64,000 nucleotides of DNA from Rhodobacteraceae bacterium WFHF2C18. Its GTDB lineage: Bacteria > Pseudomonadota > Alphaproteobacteria > Rhodobacterales > Rhodobacteraceae. The DNA lies in assembly GCA_002166865.1 (NCBI GenBank), contig NHTQ01000006.1, positions 124,001 to 188,000 of the forward strand, in the 5' to 3' direction. Positions 16,218 through 23,864 of this stretch are shown here, one piece after another (position 1 is the first letter of the stretch; each line of letters starts with the position of its first letter). Made by a program: the position numbers and the translations under genes. The notes beneath the pieces are model-generated. The model made no database searches. It saw only the letters and a program-made list of their open reading frames with translations, and had not been told where the DNA came from.

Positions 16218-17882
16218 ATGACGGCAACCGAAACAGATGATCCGGCCAAGCGGCGGCTGCGCGCGGTGGCTGCACGGGCCGCCGGCGCAACCGCGCGCGC
16301 CGCGGGCCTGAGCGTGCTGGCGCGGTGTCTCTGGCCCCTGCAGGCGCTGGCCGTGGCCTGGGCCATCCATGCCTGGGTTCACGGCCCGGCAAACGATGGG
16401 TATCTGGCCGCCGCCGCCTTCCTGGTTCTGGGCGGCCTGCGGGCGGCGCTGGACCATGTCGGCGGCGGGATCATGTTCCGCGCCGCCGACAGGCTGGTTT
16501 CGGAGGAACGGCGGGCCATCCTGCGGCAGGAGGCGCGGCACGTGGCGCCGCGGGCCGCCTCCGCCCGGGTGGCGGCGCTGGTGGCGCAGAAGCTCCCGAT
16601 GCTGGTGCCGTACCTGACGCGCTACCGCATCGCTTTCGCCCAGGTGGCGGTGGTGCCGCCGCTGCTCTTCGCGCTGACCTTCTCCGTCTCCTGGATCGCG
16701 GGGCTGGTGCTGTTGGTCGCCGGGCCGCTGATCCCCGTCTTCATGGCGCTTGTGGGAATGGCGGCGCGCGAGGCCAGCACCCGGCAGATGGCCGAGATCG
16801 GGGACATGAACAGCCTCCTGATGGATCGTCTGGCCGCCCTGCCCGACATCCGGCTTCTCAATGCCACCGACCGCGCCGTGGACGATTTCGCCGACCAGGC
16901 CGAAGGGCTGCGGCACCGGACGATGGCGGTTCTGCGCGTGGCCTTCCTGTCCTCGACGGTGCTGGAGCTCTTCGCCGCGCTCGGCGTGGCGATGGTCGCC
17001 GTCTATACCGGTTTCTCGCTGCTGGGCGAAATCACCTTCGGGGCTTGGGCCACGCCGCTGACCCTGGGCGAAGGGGTCTTCATCCTGCTCTTGGCGCCCG
17101 AGTTCTTCCAGCCCCTGCGCGACTTGGCCGCGGCCTGGCACGATCGCGCGGCGGCACTATCCGTGGCCGGGGAAATCGAGGCGCTGGAGAACGCCGCCGC
17201 GGAAACCTGCCTTGGCGCCGGGGCCCCCGCGCCCGCCCTGCCCGGCCCGGCGACGATCACCCTGCACGGCGGACGCGTCGACCGGGCGGGCCGGCAGGTG
17301 CATCTGCCCGACGTGACCGCCCGTCCCGGCGAGGCGCTGGCCCTTGCCGGCCCCAGCGGATCGGGAAAATCCACAAGCCTGGCCGTGATCGCCGGCCTGC
17401 GGCCTCTGGACACCGGCCGGCTGGAGGTGGCCGGCCGCCCCCTGGATGACGAGACCGCCGATGCCTGGCGCGCGCGGCTGGCCTGGGTGCCGCAGGCCGT
17501 GCACTTTCCCGACGAGGCCCTGCGCATCTTCCTGGATCCGCGGCGGACCGGCGCCGACCCGGCCGATGCCCTGCGCGCGGCCCACGCCGATCACGTGGTC
17601 GCCCGCCTGCCCGAGGGGCTGGACACACACCTGGGCGAGACCGGCGCCGGGGTGTCCGGCGGGGAGGCGCGGCGCCTGTTGCTGGCCCGCGCCTTCATGT
17701 CAAGGCCCGACGTGGTGCTGGCCGATGAGCCCACGGCGGATCTGGACCCCGACACCGCGGCCGTCGTCACCACGGCCCTGCGCCGTCTGGCCGAGGCCGG
17801 CGCGACGGTGATCGTGGCCACCCATGACCCGGAGCTGATCGCGGCGATGGATCGCAGCATTGCGTTGGAGGGCGCGGCATGA
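16218..17882 (+). CDS. cydD: Thiol reductant ABC exporter subunit CydD
   Basis: 554 residues from the ATG at 16218. Six transmembrane helices occupy roughly residues 35-310, followed by an ATPase domain with Walker A GPSGSGKST, the signature VSGGEARRLLLARAF and Walker B VVLADEPTADLD. With CydC it exports glutathione/cysteine to the periplasm, needed for assembly of cytochrome bd. Its TGA overlaps the cydC start (ATGA). CydA, CydB and CydX follow in the same direction, the canonical arrangement. Confidence 0.94.
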   Translation: MTATETDDPAKRRLRAVAARAAGATARAAGLSVLARCLWPLQALAVAWAIHAWVHGPANDGYLAAAAFLVLGGLRAALDHVGGGIMFRAADRLVSEERRAILRQEARHVAPRAASARVAALVAQKLPMLVPYLTRYRIAFAQVAVVPPLLFALTFSVSWIAGLVLLVAGPLIPVFMALVGMAAREASTRQMAEIGDMNSLLMDRLAALPDIRLLNATDRAVDDFADQAEGLRHRTMAVLRVAFLSSTVLELFAALGVAMVAVYTGFSLLGEITFGAWATPLTLGEGVFILLLAPEFFQPLRDLAAAWHDRAAALSVAGEIEALENAAAETCLGAGAPAPALPGPATITLHGGRVDRAGRQVHLPDVTARPGEALALAGPSGSGKSTSLAVIAGLRPLDTGRLEVAGRPLDDETADAWRARLAWVPQAVHFPDEALRIFLDPRRTGADPADALRAAHADHVVARLPEGLDTHLGETGAGVSGGEARRLLLARAFMSRPDVVLADEPTADLDPDTAAVVTTALRRLAEAGATVIVATHDPELIAAMDRSIALEGAA

Positions 17883-19558
17883 GGCCGATGTGGCGCGCCC
17901 TTGGGCTGGTCTGGTCCGCCGCACCGAAGGCAATGTGGCGCGGCGCGGCGCTGTCGGTCTGCGTTCTGGCCATGGGCGCGGCGCTGCTGGGCGTGTCGGG
18001 CTGGTTCATCACCGCAACCGGTCTGGCCGGCCTCGCCGGTATCGGCATCGCCTTCGATGTCTTTCGCCCCAGTGCCGCCATCCGCTTCCTGGCCCTGGGG
18101 CGGGCGGGCGCGCGCTACGGCGAGCGGCTATTGACCCACGACGCGACGCTGCGCGCCCTGGCCGCCCTGCGCATCCACCTGCTGCGCCGGCAGGCGCGGC
18201 AGGGCTTCGAGGCGATGCAACGCTTGCGCGGCAGCCTGACGCTGTCGCGGATCACCGCCGACGTGGACGCGCTGGACGGGATCGTGTTGCGGCTGGCCCT
18301 GCCCGTGCTCGCTGGCCTGGTGACGCATCTGGGGGCTTTCGCGGGGCTGGCCTGGCTGGTCACGCCGGCCGTGGCCGGGGCGGTGGCGATCGGCTATCTG
18401 GCCGGCGGCGGGCTGGTCCTCGTCCGGCTGGCCGCTGGGACGCTGCGGCCCTCCGCCGCCGCGGAAAGCGCGCTGCAACGGCTCCGTCGAGAGGTGATCG
18501 ACATGTTGCGCGGGCGGACGGATCTGCTGGCGCATGGGCGCATGGCCGAACAGATCGCTCGCACCGACGCGACCGATGAGGCGGCCCGCGCGGCCCTTGC
18601 CGCGCTCGACCGGGCCGACCGGCGCGCGGGCCTCATCCTGGGCCTGCTGGTGGCGGCGGTCTGCGCCGTGGCGCTGGCCCTTGCCGGGCGGGCGGTGGCC
18701 CAGGGGCACCTGGACCCTGCCAGCGCCGCCGTGGGCTTTTTCGTCGCCCTGGCGCTGGCCGAGACGGTGGTGCCCCTGCGCCGCGGGGTCACCGAGGTGG
18801 GCCGCATCCGCGCGGCCGCCGAACGCATCCTGCCCGACGCGGACCACACGCCGCCGCCCGGCGGCGCCTCGGCGCACGACGCCGCCCGGGACGAAAGCGG
18901 ACTCTGCGTGCGTGATCTGGCCTTCCGCCGGGACGGGGCACGGCACGCGGTCTATTCGGGCGTCTGCTTCACGGTCGCACGCGGCGAGACGCTGGCCCTG
19001 ACCGGCCCCAGCGGATCCGGCAAGAGCACCCTGCTCGCACAGCTGGCCCAGGTGCTGCCGGTGACGGCGGGCACGATCCGCGTGATGGGCACCCCGCTTG
19101 ACGCCTGGCCCGAGCAGGACCTGCGCCGGGTGCTCACCCTGGTCCCGCAACGCAGCGCGCTGATCGCGGGCACGGTGCTGGAGAACCTGGCGCTGGCCCG
19201 CCCCGATGTCACGGAGGCCGAGGCGCAGGCGGTCCTGGAAGCGGTCGCCCTGGACAATGTGCTGGAAGGTCGCGCCGGCCTGGGCACCCGGTTGGACGAA
19301 CGGGGCGCCGGATTGTCGGGCGGAGAGACCCGTCGACTGGTGCTGGCGCGAGCGCTGCTGCGCCGCCCGCGGATCCTGCTGCTTGACGAACCGACAGAGG
19401 GGCTGGACGACGCGACGGCCCGCCGTGTCCTGGACGGCCTGCGCGCCGCCCTGCCCGCGGCGGCGATCGTCATGGCCTCGCACCGCGGCGCGGAACAGGC
19501 GGCGGCGGACCGGACGCTTGATCTGAAAAGATATATCGAAAATTCAGCATATCTTTGA
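17879..19558 (+). CDS. cydC: Thiol reductant ABC exporter subunit CydC
   Basis: 559 residues. Transmembrane helices in the first 300 residues are followed by Walker A GPSGSGKSTLLAQL, signature LSGGETRRLVLARALL and Walker B ILLLDEPTEGLD. It is the heterodimer partner of CydD. The start overlaps the cydD stop by four bases. The stop codon lies inside the FNR box that serves cydA. Confidence 0.94.
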   Translation: MRPMWRALGLVWSAAPKAMWRGAALSVCVLAMGAALLGVSGWFITATGLAGLAGIGIAFDVFRPSAAIRFLALGRAGARYGERLLTHDATLRALAALRIHLLRRQARQGFEAMQRLRGSLTLSRITADVDALDGIVLRLALPVLAGLVTHLGAFAGLAWLVTPAVAGAVAIGYLAGGGLVLVRLAAGTLRPSAAAESALQRLRREVIDMLRGRTDLLAHGRMAEQIARTDATDEAARAALAALDRADRRAGLILGLLVAAVCAVALALAGRAVAQGHLDPASAAVGFFVALALAETVVPLRRGVTEVGRIRAAAERILPDADHTPPPGGASAHDAARDESGLCVRDLAFRRDGARHAVYSGVCFTVARGETLALTGPSGSGKSTLLAQLAQVLPVTAGTIRVMGTPLDAWPEQDLRRVLTLVPQRSALIAGTVLENLALARPDVTEAEAQAVLEAVALDNVLEGRAGLGTRLDERGAGLSGGETRRLVLARALLRRPRILLLDEPTEGLDDATARRVLDGLRAALPAAAIVMASHRGAEQAAADRTLDLKRYIENSAYL

Positions 19559-19568
19559 TCCGGATCAA
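19555..19568. promoter_or_regulatory. FNR/FnrL-type box upstream of cydA
   Basis: TTGATCCGGATCAA matches the consensus TTGAT-N4-ATCAA perfectly. It overlaps the cydC stop and ends 88 bases before the cydA ATG, which is a plausible activator position, and suggests oxygen-limited induction of cydABX from its own promoter in addition to read-through from cydDC. Confidence 0.85.
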
Positions 19569-19656
19569 TTACGGGATGCCGGCGCCTGCGCTATTCAGTG
19601 CCGAAAGGTGAATTGTCGATCCACCTTTGTTCCGGAACACTTCAAGGAGCCGGCAA

Positions 19657-21309
19657 ATGGAACTGGACATTGTCGAGCTGTCACGGCTGCAATTCGCCAT
19701 GACGGCCATGTATCACTTCCTCTTCGTGCCGCTGACGCTGGGCCTGTCGGTCCTGCTGGCGATCATGGAGACGGTCTACGTCATGACGAACCGCCCCATA
19801 TGGCGGCAGATGACCAAGTTCTGGGGCACGCTCTTCGGCATCAACTTCGTGCTGGGCGTGGCCACGGGAATCACCATGGAGTTCCAGTTCGGCATGAACT
19901 GGAGCTACTACAGCCACTACGTGGGCGACATCTTCGGCGCGCCGCTGGCCGTCGAGGGTTTGATGGCCTTCTTTCTCGAAGCGACCTTCGTGGGACTGTT
20001 CTTCTTCGGGTGGGACAAGCTGACCAAGATCCAGCACTGGATCGTGACCTGGCTGGTGGCGATCGGCTCGAACCTGTCGGCGCTGTGGATCCTGATCGCC
20101 AACGGATGGATGCAGAACCCGGTGGGCGCGGTCTTCAACCCCGACACCATGCGCATGGAGATGACCAGCTTCTTCGACGTGGTCTTCAACGAGGTGGCGC
20201 AGGCCAAGTTCGTGCACACGGTCAGCGCGGGCTATGTCACCGCGGCCGTCTTCGTCATGGGCGTGTCGGCGTGGTACATGCTCAAGGGCCGGCACATGGA
20301 ACTTGCGCGGCGGTCGATCACGGTTGCGTCGAGCTTCGGCCTGGCCGCCGCGCTGTCGGTCGTGGTGCTGGGCGACGAATCCGGCTACTCGGCCACGCAC
20401 ACCCAGAAGATGAAGCTGGCGGCGATGGAGGGCATGTGGCACACCCACGAGGCGCCCGCCCCCTTCACCGCCGTGGGTTTTCCCGACACCGAGGCGCGCG
20501 AGACGCACTACAAGGTGGAAATCCCCTGGGTCATGGGGCTGATCGGCACCCGCTCGCTGACGCAGGAGATCCCCGGCATCAACGAACTCGTCGCCGAGTC
20601 CGAGGAGCGCATCCGCGACGGCATCCTGGCCTACGATGCGCTGATGACCATCCGCGATGCGCGCGGGGACGCCACCGAGGACATGCGCGCGGCCTTCGAG
20701 GCGAATTCCGACGACCTGGGGTTCGCCTTCTTGCTCAAGCAGTACGTTGACGACCCGCGCCAGGCGACCGACCAACAGATCGCCATGGCCGCCGAGGACA
20801 CGATCCCGGGCGTCGGGCCGCTGTTCTGGGCCTTCCGCATCATGGTGGGGCTGGGCTTCGGCTTCATCGCGGTGATGGCGTATTTCTTCGTCCAGACCTC
20901 GTTCCGCGGCATGCGGTTCCCGCGCCCGGCGTTGTGGCTGGCGGTCATTATCATCCCGGCGCCCTGGATCGCGGCCGAGCTTGGCTGGTTCGTGGCCGAG
21001 TACGGACGCCAGCCCTGGACCGTGGACGGCGTGTTGCCAACGGCACTGTCGGCCAGCCATCTGAGCGTGGCGGACCTGCTGATCACGCTGGCGGGCTTCG
21101 TCACCTTCTATACCGTGCTCTTCGTGATCGAGGTGGGATTGATGCTCAAGTACATCCGCAAGGGCCCCACCGAGGACGTCGAAGAAACCGAGAGCTGGAT
21201 GGCGCGGCACGAACACCGGCTGCGCACCCACGACGGCAAGGGGCCCTTCGCGCCCGCGACAGCGACGGACGCCCCCGTGGGCAGCGGCTCATCCACACCG
21301 GCGGAGTAA
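19657..21309 (+). CDS. cydA: Cytochrome bd ubiquinol oxidase subunit I
   Basis: About 550 residues from MELDIVELSRLQF at 19657, preceded by AAGGAG; this is the family's usual N terminus and a longer frame upstream is not needed. Haem ligands and quinol-site features are visible: His in FAMTAMYHFLFVPL, the Q-loop after WNV-like segments, EVAQAKFVHTVSAGYV, and GRQPWTVDGVLPT near the C terminus. It is the short-Q-loop form by length. The protein reduces oxygen to water with quinol at high affinity in the inner membrane. Confidence 0.97.
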   Translation: MELDIVELSRLQFAMTAMYHFLFVPLTLGLSVLLAIMETVYVMTNRPIWRQMTKFWGTLFGINFVLGVATGITMEFQFGMNWSYYSHYVGDIFGAPLAVEGLMAFFLEATFVGLFFFGWDKLTKIQHWIVTWLVAIGSNLSALWILIANGWMQNPVGAVFNPDTMRMEMTSFFDVVFNEVAQAKFVHTVSAGYVTAAVFVMGVSAWYMLKGRHMELARRSITVASSFGLAAALSVVVLGDESGYSATHTQKMKLAAMEGMWHTHEAPAPFTAVGFPDTEARETHYKVEIPWVMGLIGTRSLTQEIPGINELVAESEERIRDGILAYDALMTIRDARGDATEDMRAAFEANSDDLGFAFLLKQYVDDPRQATDQQIAMAAEDTIPGVGPLFWAFRIMVGLGFGFIAVMAYFFVQTSFRGMRFPRPALWLAVIIIPAPWIAAELGWFVAEYGRQPWTVDGVLPTALSASHLSVADLLITLAGFVTFYTVLFVIEVGLMLKYIRKGPTEDVEETESWMARHEHRLRTHDGKGPFAPATATDAPVGSGSSTPAE

Positions 21310-21314
21310 GCGAC

Positions 21315-22475
21315 ATGATCCTCTACGAACTCATAGATTTCGACATCCTGCGCGTGATCTGGTGGGCGCTTCTGGGCGTGCTGCTCATCGGCTTCGCCCT
21401 GACCGACGGTTTCGACATGGGGGTCGGGGCGCTCCTGCCCTTCGTGGCGAAGAGCGACGTGGAGCGCCGCGTGGCGATCAACACGGTCGGTCCCGTCTGG
21501 GAGGGCAACCAGGTCTGGTTCATCCTGGGCGGGGGCGCGATCTTCGCCGCCTGGCCGCCGCTCTACGCCGTCAGCTTCTCGGGCTTCTACCTGGCGATGT
21601 TCTTGGTGCTCTCGGCGCTGATCGTACGGGCAGTGGCCTTCAAGTACCGTTCCAGCCGCGACGACGCCCGCTGGCGCAGCACCTGGGACTGGATGCTGTT
21701 CATTGGCGGGGCGTTCCCCGCGCTGCTGTTCGGAGTAGCCGTGGGCAACGTGCTGCTGGGCGTTCCCTTTCACCTGACCCAGGACCTGTTCCCGATGTAC
21801 GACGGGGCATTCTACACCAAGTTCCTAGGCCTCCTGCGGCCCTTCGCGCTGCTGGCCGGGGTGGTGTCGCTGTCGATGCTGCTGATGCACGGCGCCGCCT
21901 GGCTGAGCCTGAAGGCCGAGGGCGTGGTCGCGCAACGCGCGCGGCGCATCGGCACCTGGGCCGGGCTGATCGCGGCGGGCGGCTATGCCTTGGGCGGGCT
22001 CTGGCTGGCGCTTGGGATCGACGGCTACACCATCGTGGGCGAGGTCGTGCGCGACGGGCCGTCGAACCCGCTTTACAGCGAGGTCGCGCGCGGGGGCACG
22101 TGGCTTGATGCCTACGCCGCGCGGCCGTGGATCGCGGCGGCGCCGCTGATGGGCTTTGCCGGCATCGCCCTGGCCGTGCTGGGCCTGCGGGCGGGGCGCG
22201 AGGTCTCAACCCTGCTTTGGTCCAAGATGGCGATCCTGGGCATCATCTCGTCGGTCGGGCTGACGATGTTTCCCTTCATCCTGCCCTCGACGGTCGATCC
22301 CACCAGTTCCCTGACCGTCTGGGACAGTTCGTCATCACATCAGACCCTGTTCGTCATGCTGGTGATGACGGTGATCTTCATGCCGATCATCCTGGCCTAC
22401 ACGGCCTGGGTCTACAAGGTGCTTTGGGGCAAGGTGACGGAGGAACAGATCACCGGCTCCGGCCACGGATACTGA
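21315..22475 (+). CDS. cydB: Cytochrome bd ubiquinol oxidase subunit II
   Basis: 386 residues, nine or so transmembrane helices. Family motifs GFALTDGFDMGVGALLPF near the N terminus, GPVWEGNQVWFILGGGA and LPSTVDPTSSLTVWDSSSS near the C terminus are intact. It begins five bases after the cydA stop and pairs with CydA to form the oxidase. Confidence 0.97.
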   Translation: MILYELIDFDILRVIWWALLGVLLIGFALTDGFDMGVGALLPFVAKSDVERRVAINTVGPVWEGNQVWFILGGGAIFAAWPPLYAVSFSGFYLAMFLVLSALIVRAVAFKYRSSRDDARWRSTWDWMLFIGGAFPALLFGVAVGNVLLGVPFHLTQDLFPMYDGAFYTKFLGLLRPFALLAGVVSLSMLLMHGAAWLSLKAEGVVAQRARRIGTWAGLIAAGGYALGGLWLALGIDGYTIVGEVVRDGPSNPLYSEVARGGTWLDAYAARPWIAAAPLMGFAGIALAVLGLRAGREVSTLLWSKMAILGIISSVGLTMFPFILPSTVDPTSSLTVWDSSSSHQTLFVMLVMTVIFMPIILAYTAWVYKVLWGKVTEEQITGSGHGY

Positions 22476-22489
22476 GAGAGGAAAGCAAG

Positions 22490-22633
22490 ATGTGGTATTT
22501 CGCCTGGATCCTCGGCCTGCCTCTGGCCGCGCTGTTCGCCGTCCTGAATGCCATGTGGCTCGAGATGCGCGAAGACGCCAAGCTGGCCGAAGAGGCCGAG
22601 GACACCGCAGAGACCGCCGCCACGCGTCCCTGA
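22490..22633 (+). CDS. cydX: Cytochrome bd small subunit CydX
   Basis: A 47-residue protein starting MWYFAWILGLPLA, a single transmembrane helix followed by a charged tail rich in Glu and Ala. Family members start the same way and stabilise the haem groups of CydAB. It lies 14 bases after cydB, with GAGGAAAGC upstream, and is easily missed because it is short and embedded in a longer frame. Confidence 0.93.
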   Translation: MWYFAWILGLPLAALFAVLNAMWLEMREDAKLAEEAEDTAETAATRP

Positions 22634-22644
22634 CGGTGGACCTG

Positions 22645-22684
22645 GCCGGGCCGGGCGATCCCTTGCGCCCGGCCCGGCATTTTC
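22645..22684 (+). terminator. Rho-independent terminator after cydX
   Basis: GCCGGGCCGGGCG at 22645-22657 pairs perfectly over 13 bases with 22666-22678, with an eight-base loop, and ATTTTC follows. It closes the cydABX transcript on the plus strand. Confidence 0.8.
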
Positions 22685-22784
22685 TCGGGCGGGCGCGCTG
22701 GCGCGGACGCCCCGCGTTTAACAGGGGTTAATGCGTCCCGCCCGCCGGTGGCTTATCCTTTTGTCACCACGAAAGGAGGGTTCG

Positions 22785-23237
22785 ATGGCGAAACGCAAGC
22801 AATCCGACACCACCGATGTCACGCAGCCGATGCAGATGATGGCGCAATTCTCGCCGGCCGCCGCGCTGATGGCACCGCAGGCGGAGGCGGTGTGGGAAAC
22901 CCAACGCAAACTGATGGAGGAATGGCAGCGCTACACCAAGTCCTGGTTCGACCGCCGTCGCGCCGCGGCCGAAAGCGCGCGGCACGCCCTGCACCAGTTG
23001 AACGATTCGGGTGGCACCGACGGGGCCAAGATCGAGCAGGCGATGAAGGAACTCAGCGACTGGATGTCGAACGAGGTGGAACGCCTATCCGCCGACGCGA
23101 CAGAGAACGTGGAATTCGGTGTGCGCTGTGCACACATCGTGACCGAGGGCGTGACCACGGCGGGCACCGAATTGGCCGAGGAAACCCGCGAGGGCGCCGA
23201 AGCGGCCCGGACACGCGCCAAGAACACGCCGGTCTGA
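22785..23237 (+). CDS. Phasin-like helical protein
   Basis: 150 residues from the ATG at 22785, with AAAGGAGG upstream. The protein is amphipathic and almost wholly helical, with a repeated acidic/Ala pattern (WETQRKLMEEWQRYTKSWFDRRR, residue 40s, then VERLSADATENVEF). This resembles phasin-type granule-associated proteins, but no polyhydroxyalkanoate gene is nearby. The assignment is by resemblance only. Confidence 0.5.
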   Translation: MAKRKQSDTTDVTQPMQMMAQFSPAAALMAPQAEAVWETQRKLMEEWQRYTKSWFDRRRAAAESARHALHQLNDSGGTDGAKIEQAMKELSDWMSNEVERLSADATENVEFGVRCAHIVTEGVTTAGTELAEETREGAEAARTRAKNTPV

Positions 23238-23281
23238 GAAGGCTGCGCCGCCGGCCCCGCCCCCGCCTGCGGGCGCGGGCA

Positions 23282-23710
23282 TCAGGGCATGTCGCTGCCG
23301 TGGTCGGTCAGGCATTCGGAATGATCCCGCAAAACTTCCAGCACGCGGCAATCGGCGACGGTATCCTGTGCGCATTCGGCGAGCATGCGCCGCAGTTCGC
23401 TGCGCAGGGCCTCAAGCCGCACGATGCGCGCCTCGATGTGTCGAAGCTGACGCTGCGCGATGGTATCCACCTCGGCGCAGGAGCGGTCGGGATTATCCGC
23501 GAGGTCCAGCAGCTCGCGGATCGCTTCCAGGGTGAAGCCCATCTGCCGCGCATGCCGGATGAAGGCCAGCCTGTCCAGATCGGCATCGCGAAACCGGCGC
23601 TGGCCGCCGGCGGTCCGGTGAGCCGCGGGCATCAGCCCGATCTGTTCGTAATAGCGGATGGTCTGGACCTTTGTTCCCGTGCGCCGCGCCAGACTACCGA
23701 TTGAAAGCAT
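23282..23710 (-). CDS. MerR-family metal-responsive regulator (ZntR/CadR/PbrR type)
   Basis: 142 residues from MLSIGSLARRTGTK at 23710. The winged helix (TKVQTIRYYEQIGLMP) and long dimer helix are intact. Cysteines at 78, 113, 121 and 133 match the spacing of the metal-binding cysteines in ZntR/CadR (77-79, 112-114, 119-124). The gene is divergent from a P-type ATPase whose promoter has the MerR-type 19-base spacer, so it should sense Zn, Cd or Pb and activate that gene. Confidence 0.9.
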   Translation of the reverse strand: MLSIGSLARRTGTKVQTIRYYEQIGLMPAAHRTAGGQRRFRDADLDRLAFIRHARQMGFTLEAIRELLDLADNPDRSCAEVDTIAQRQLRHIEARIVRLEALRSELRRMLAECAQDTVADCRVLEVLRDHSECLTDHGSDMP

Positions 23711-23799
23711 TCCTTCACCTCGCGACAACTCCAGAGGAAGTAGCCTTTTCGCAGGCACGGACAAGTCTTGCGCCCCGCGAAGATTCTCGCATCAAGGGG

Positions 23800-23830
23800 T
23801 TGAACCTACAGTTGGTGGAGCCCCTACCTA
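23800..23830 (+). promoter_or_regulatory. MerR-regulated promoter of the metal-export ATPase gene
   Basis: TTGAAC at 23800-23805 and TACCTA at 23825-23830 are separated by 19 bases, the over-long spacer typical of MerR-activated promoters. The spacer carries an imperfect dyad (CTACA ... TGGAG). The start codon of the ATPase gene is about 35 bases downstream of the -10 element. Confidence 0.8.
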
Positions 23831-23864
23831 TCCGTCGACAACGGCACGACGCGGGGCAAAAGGC

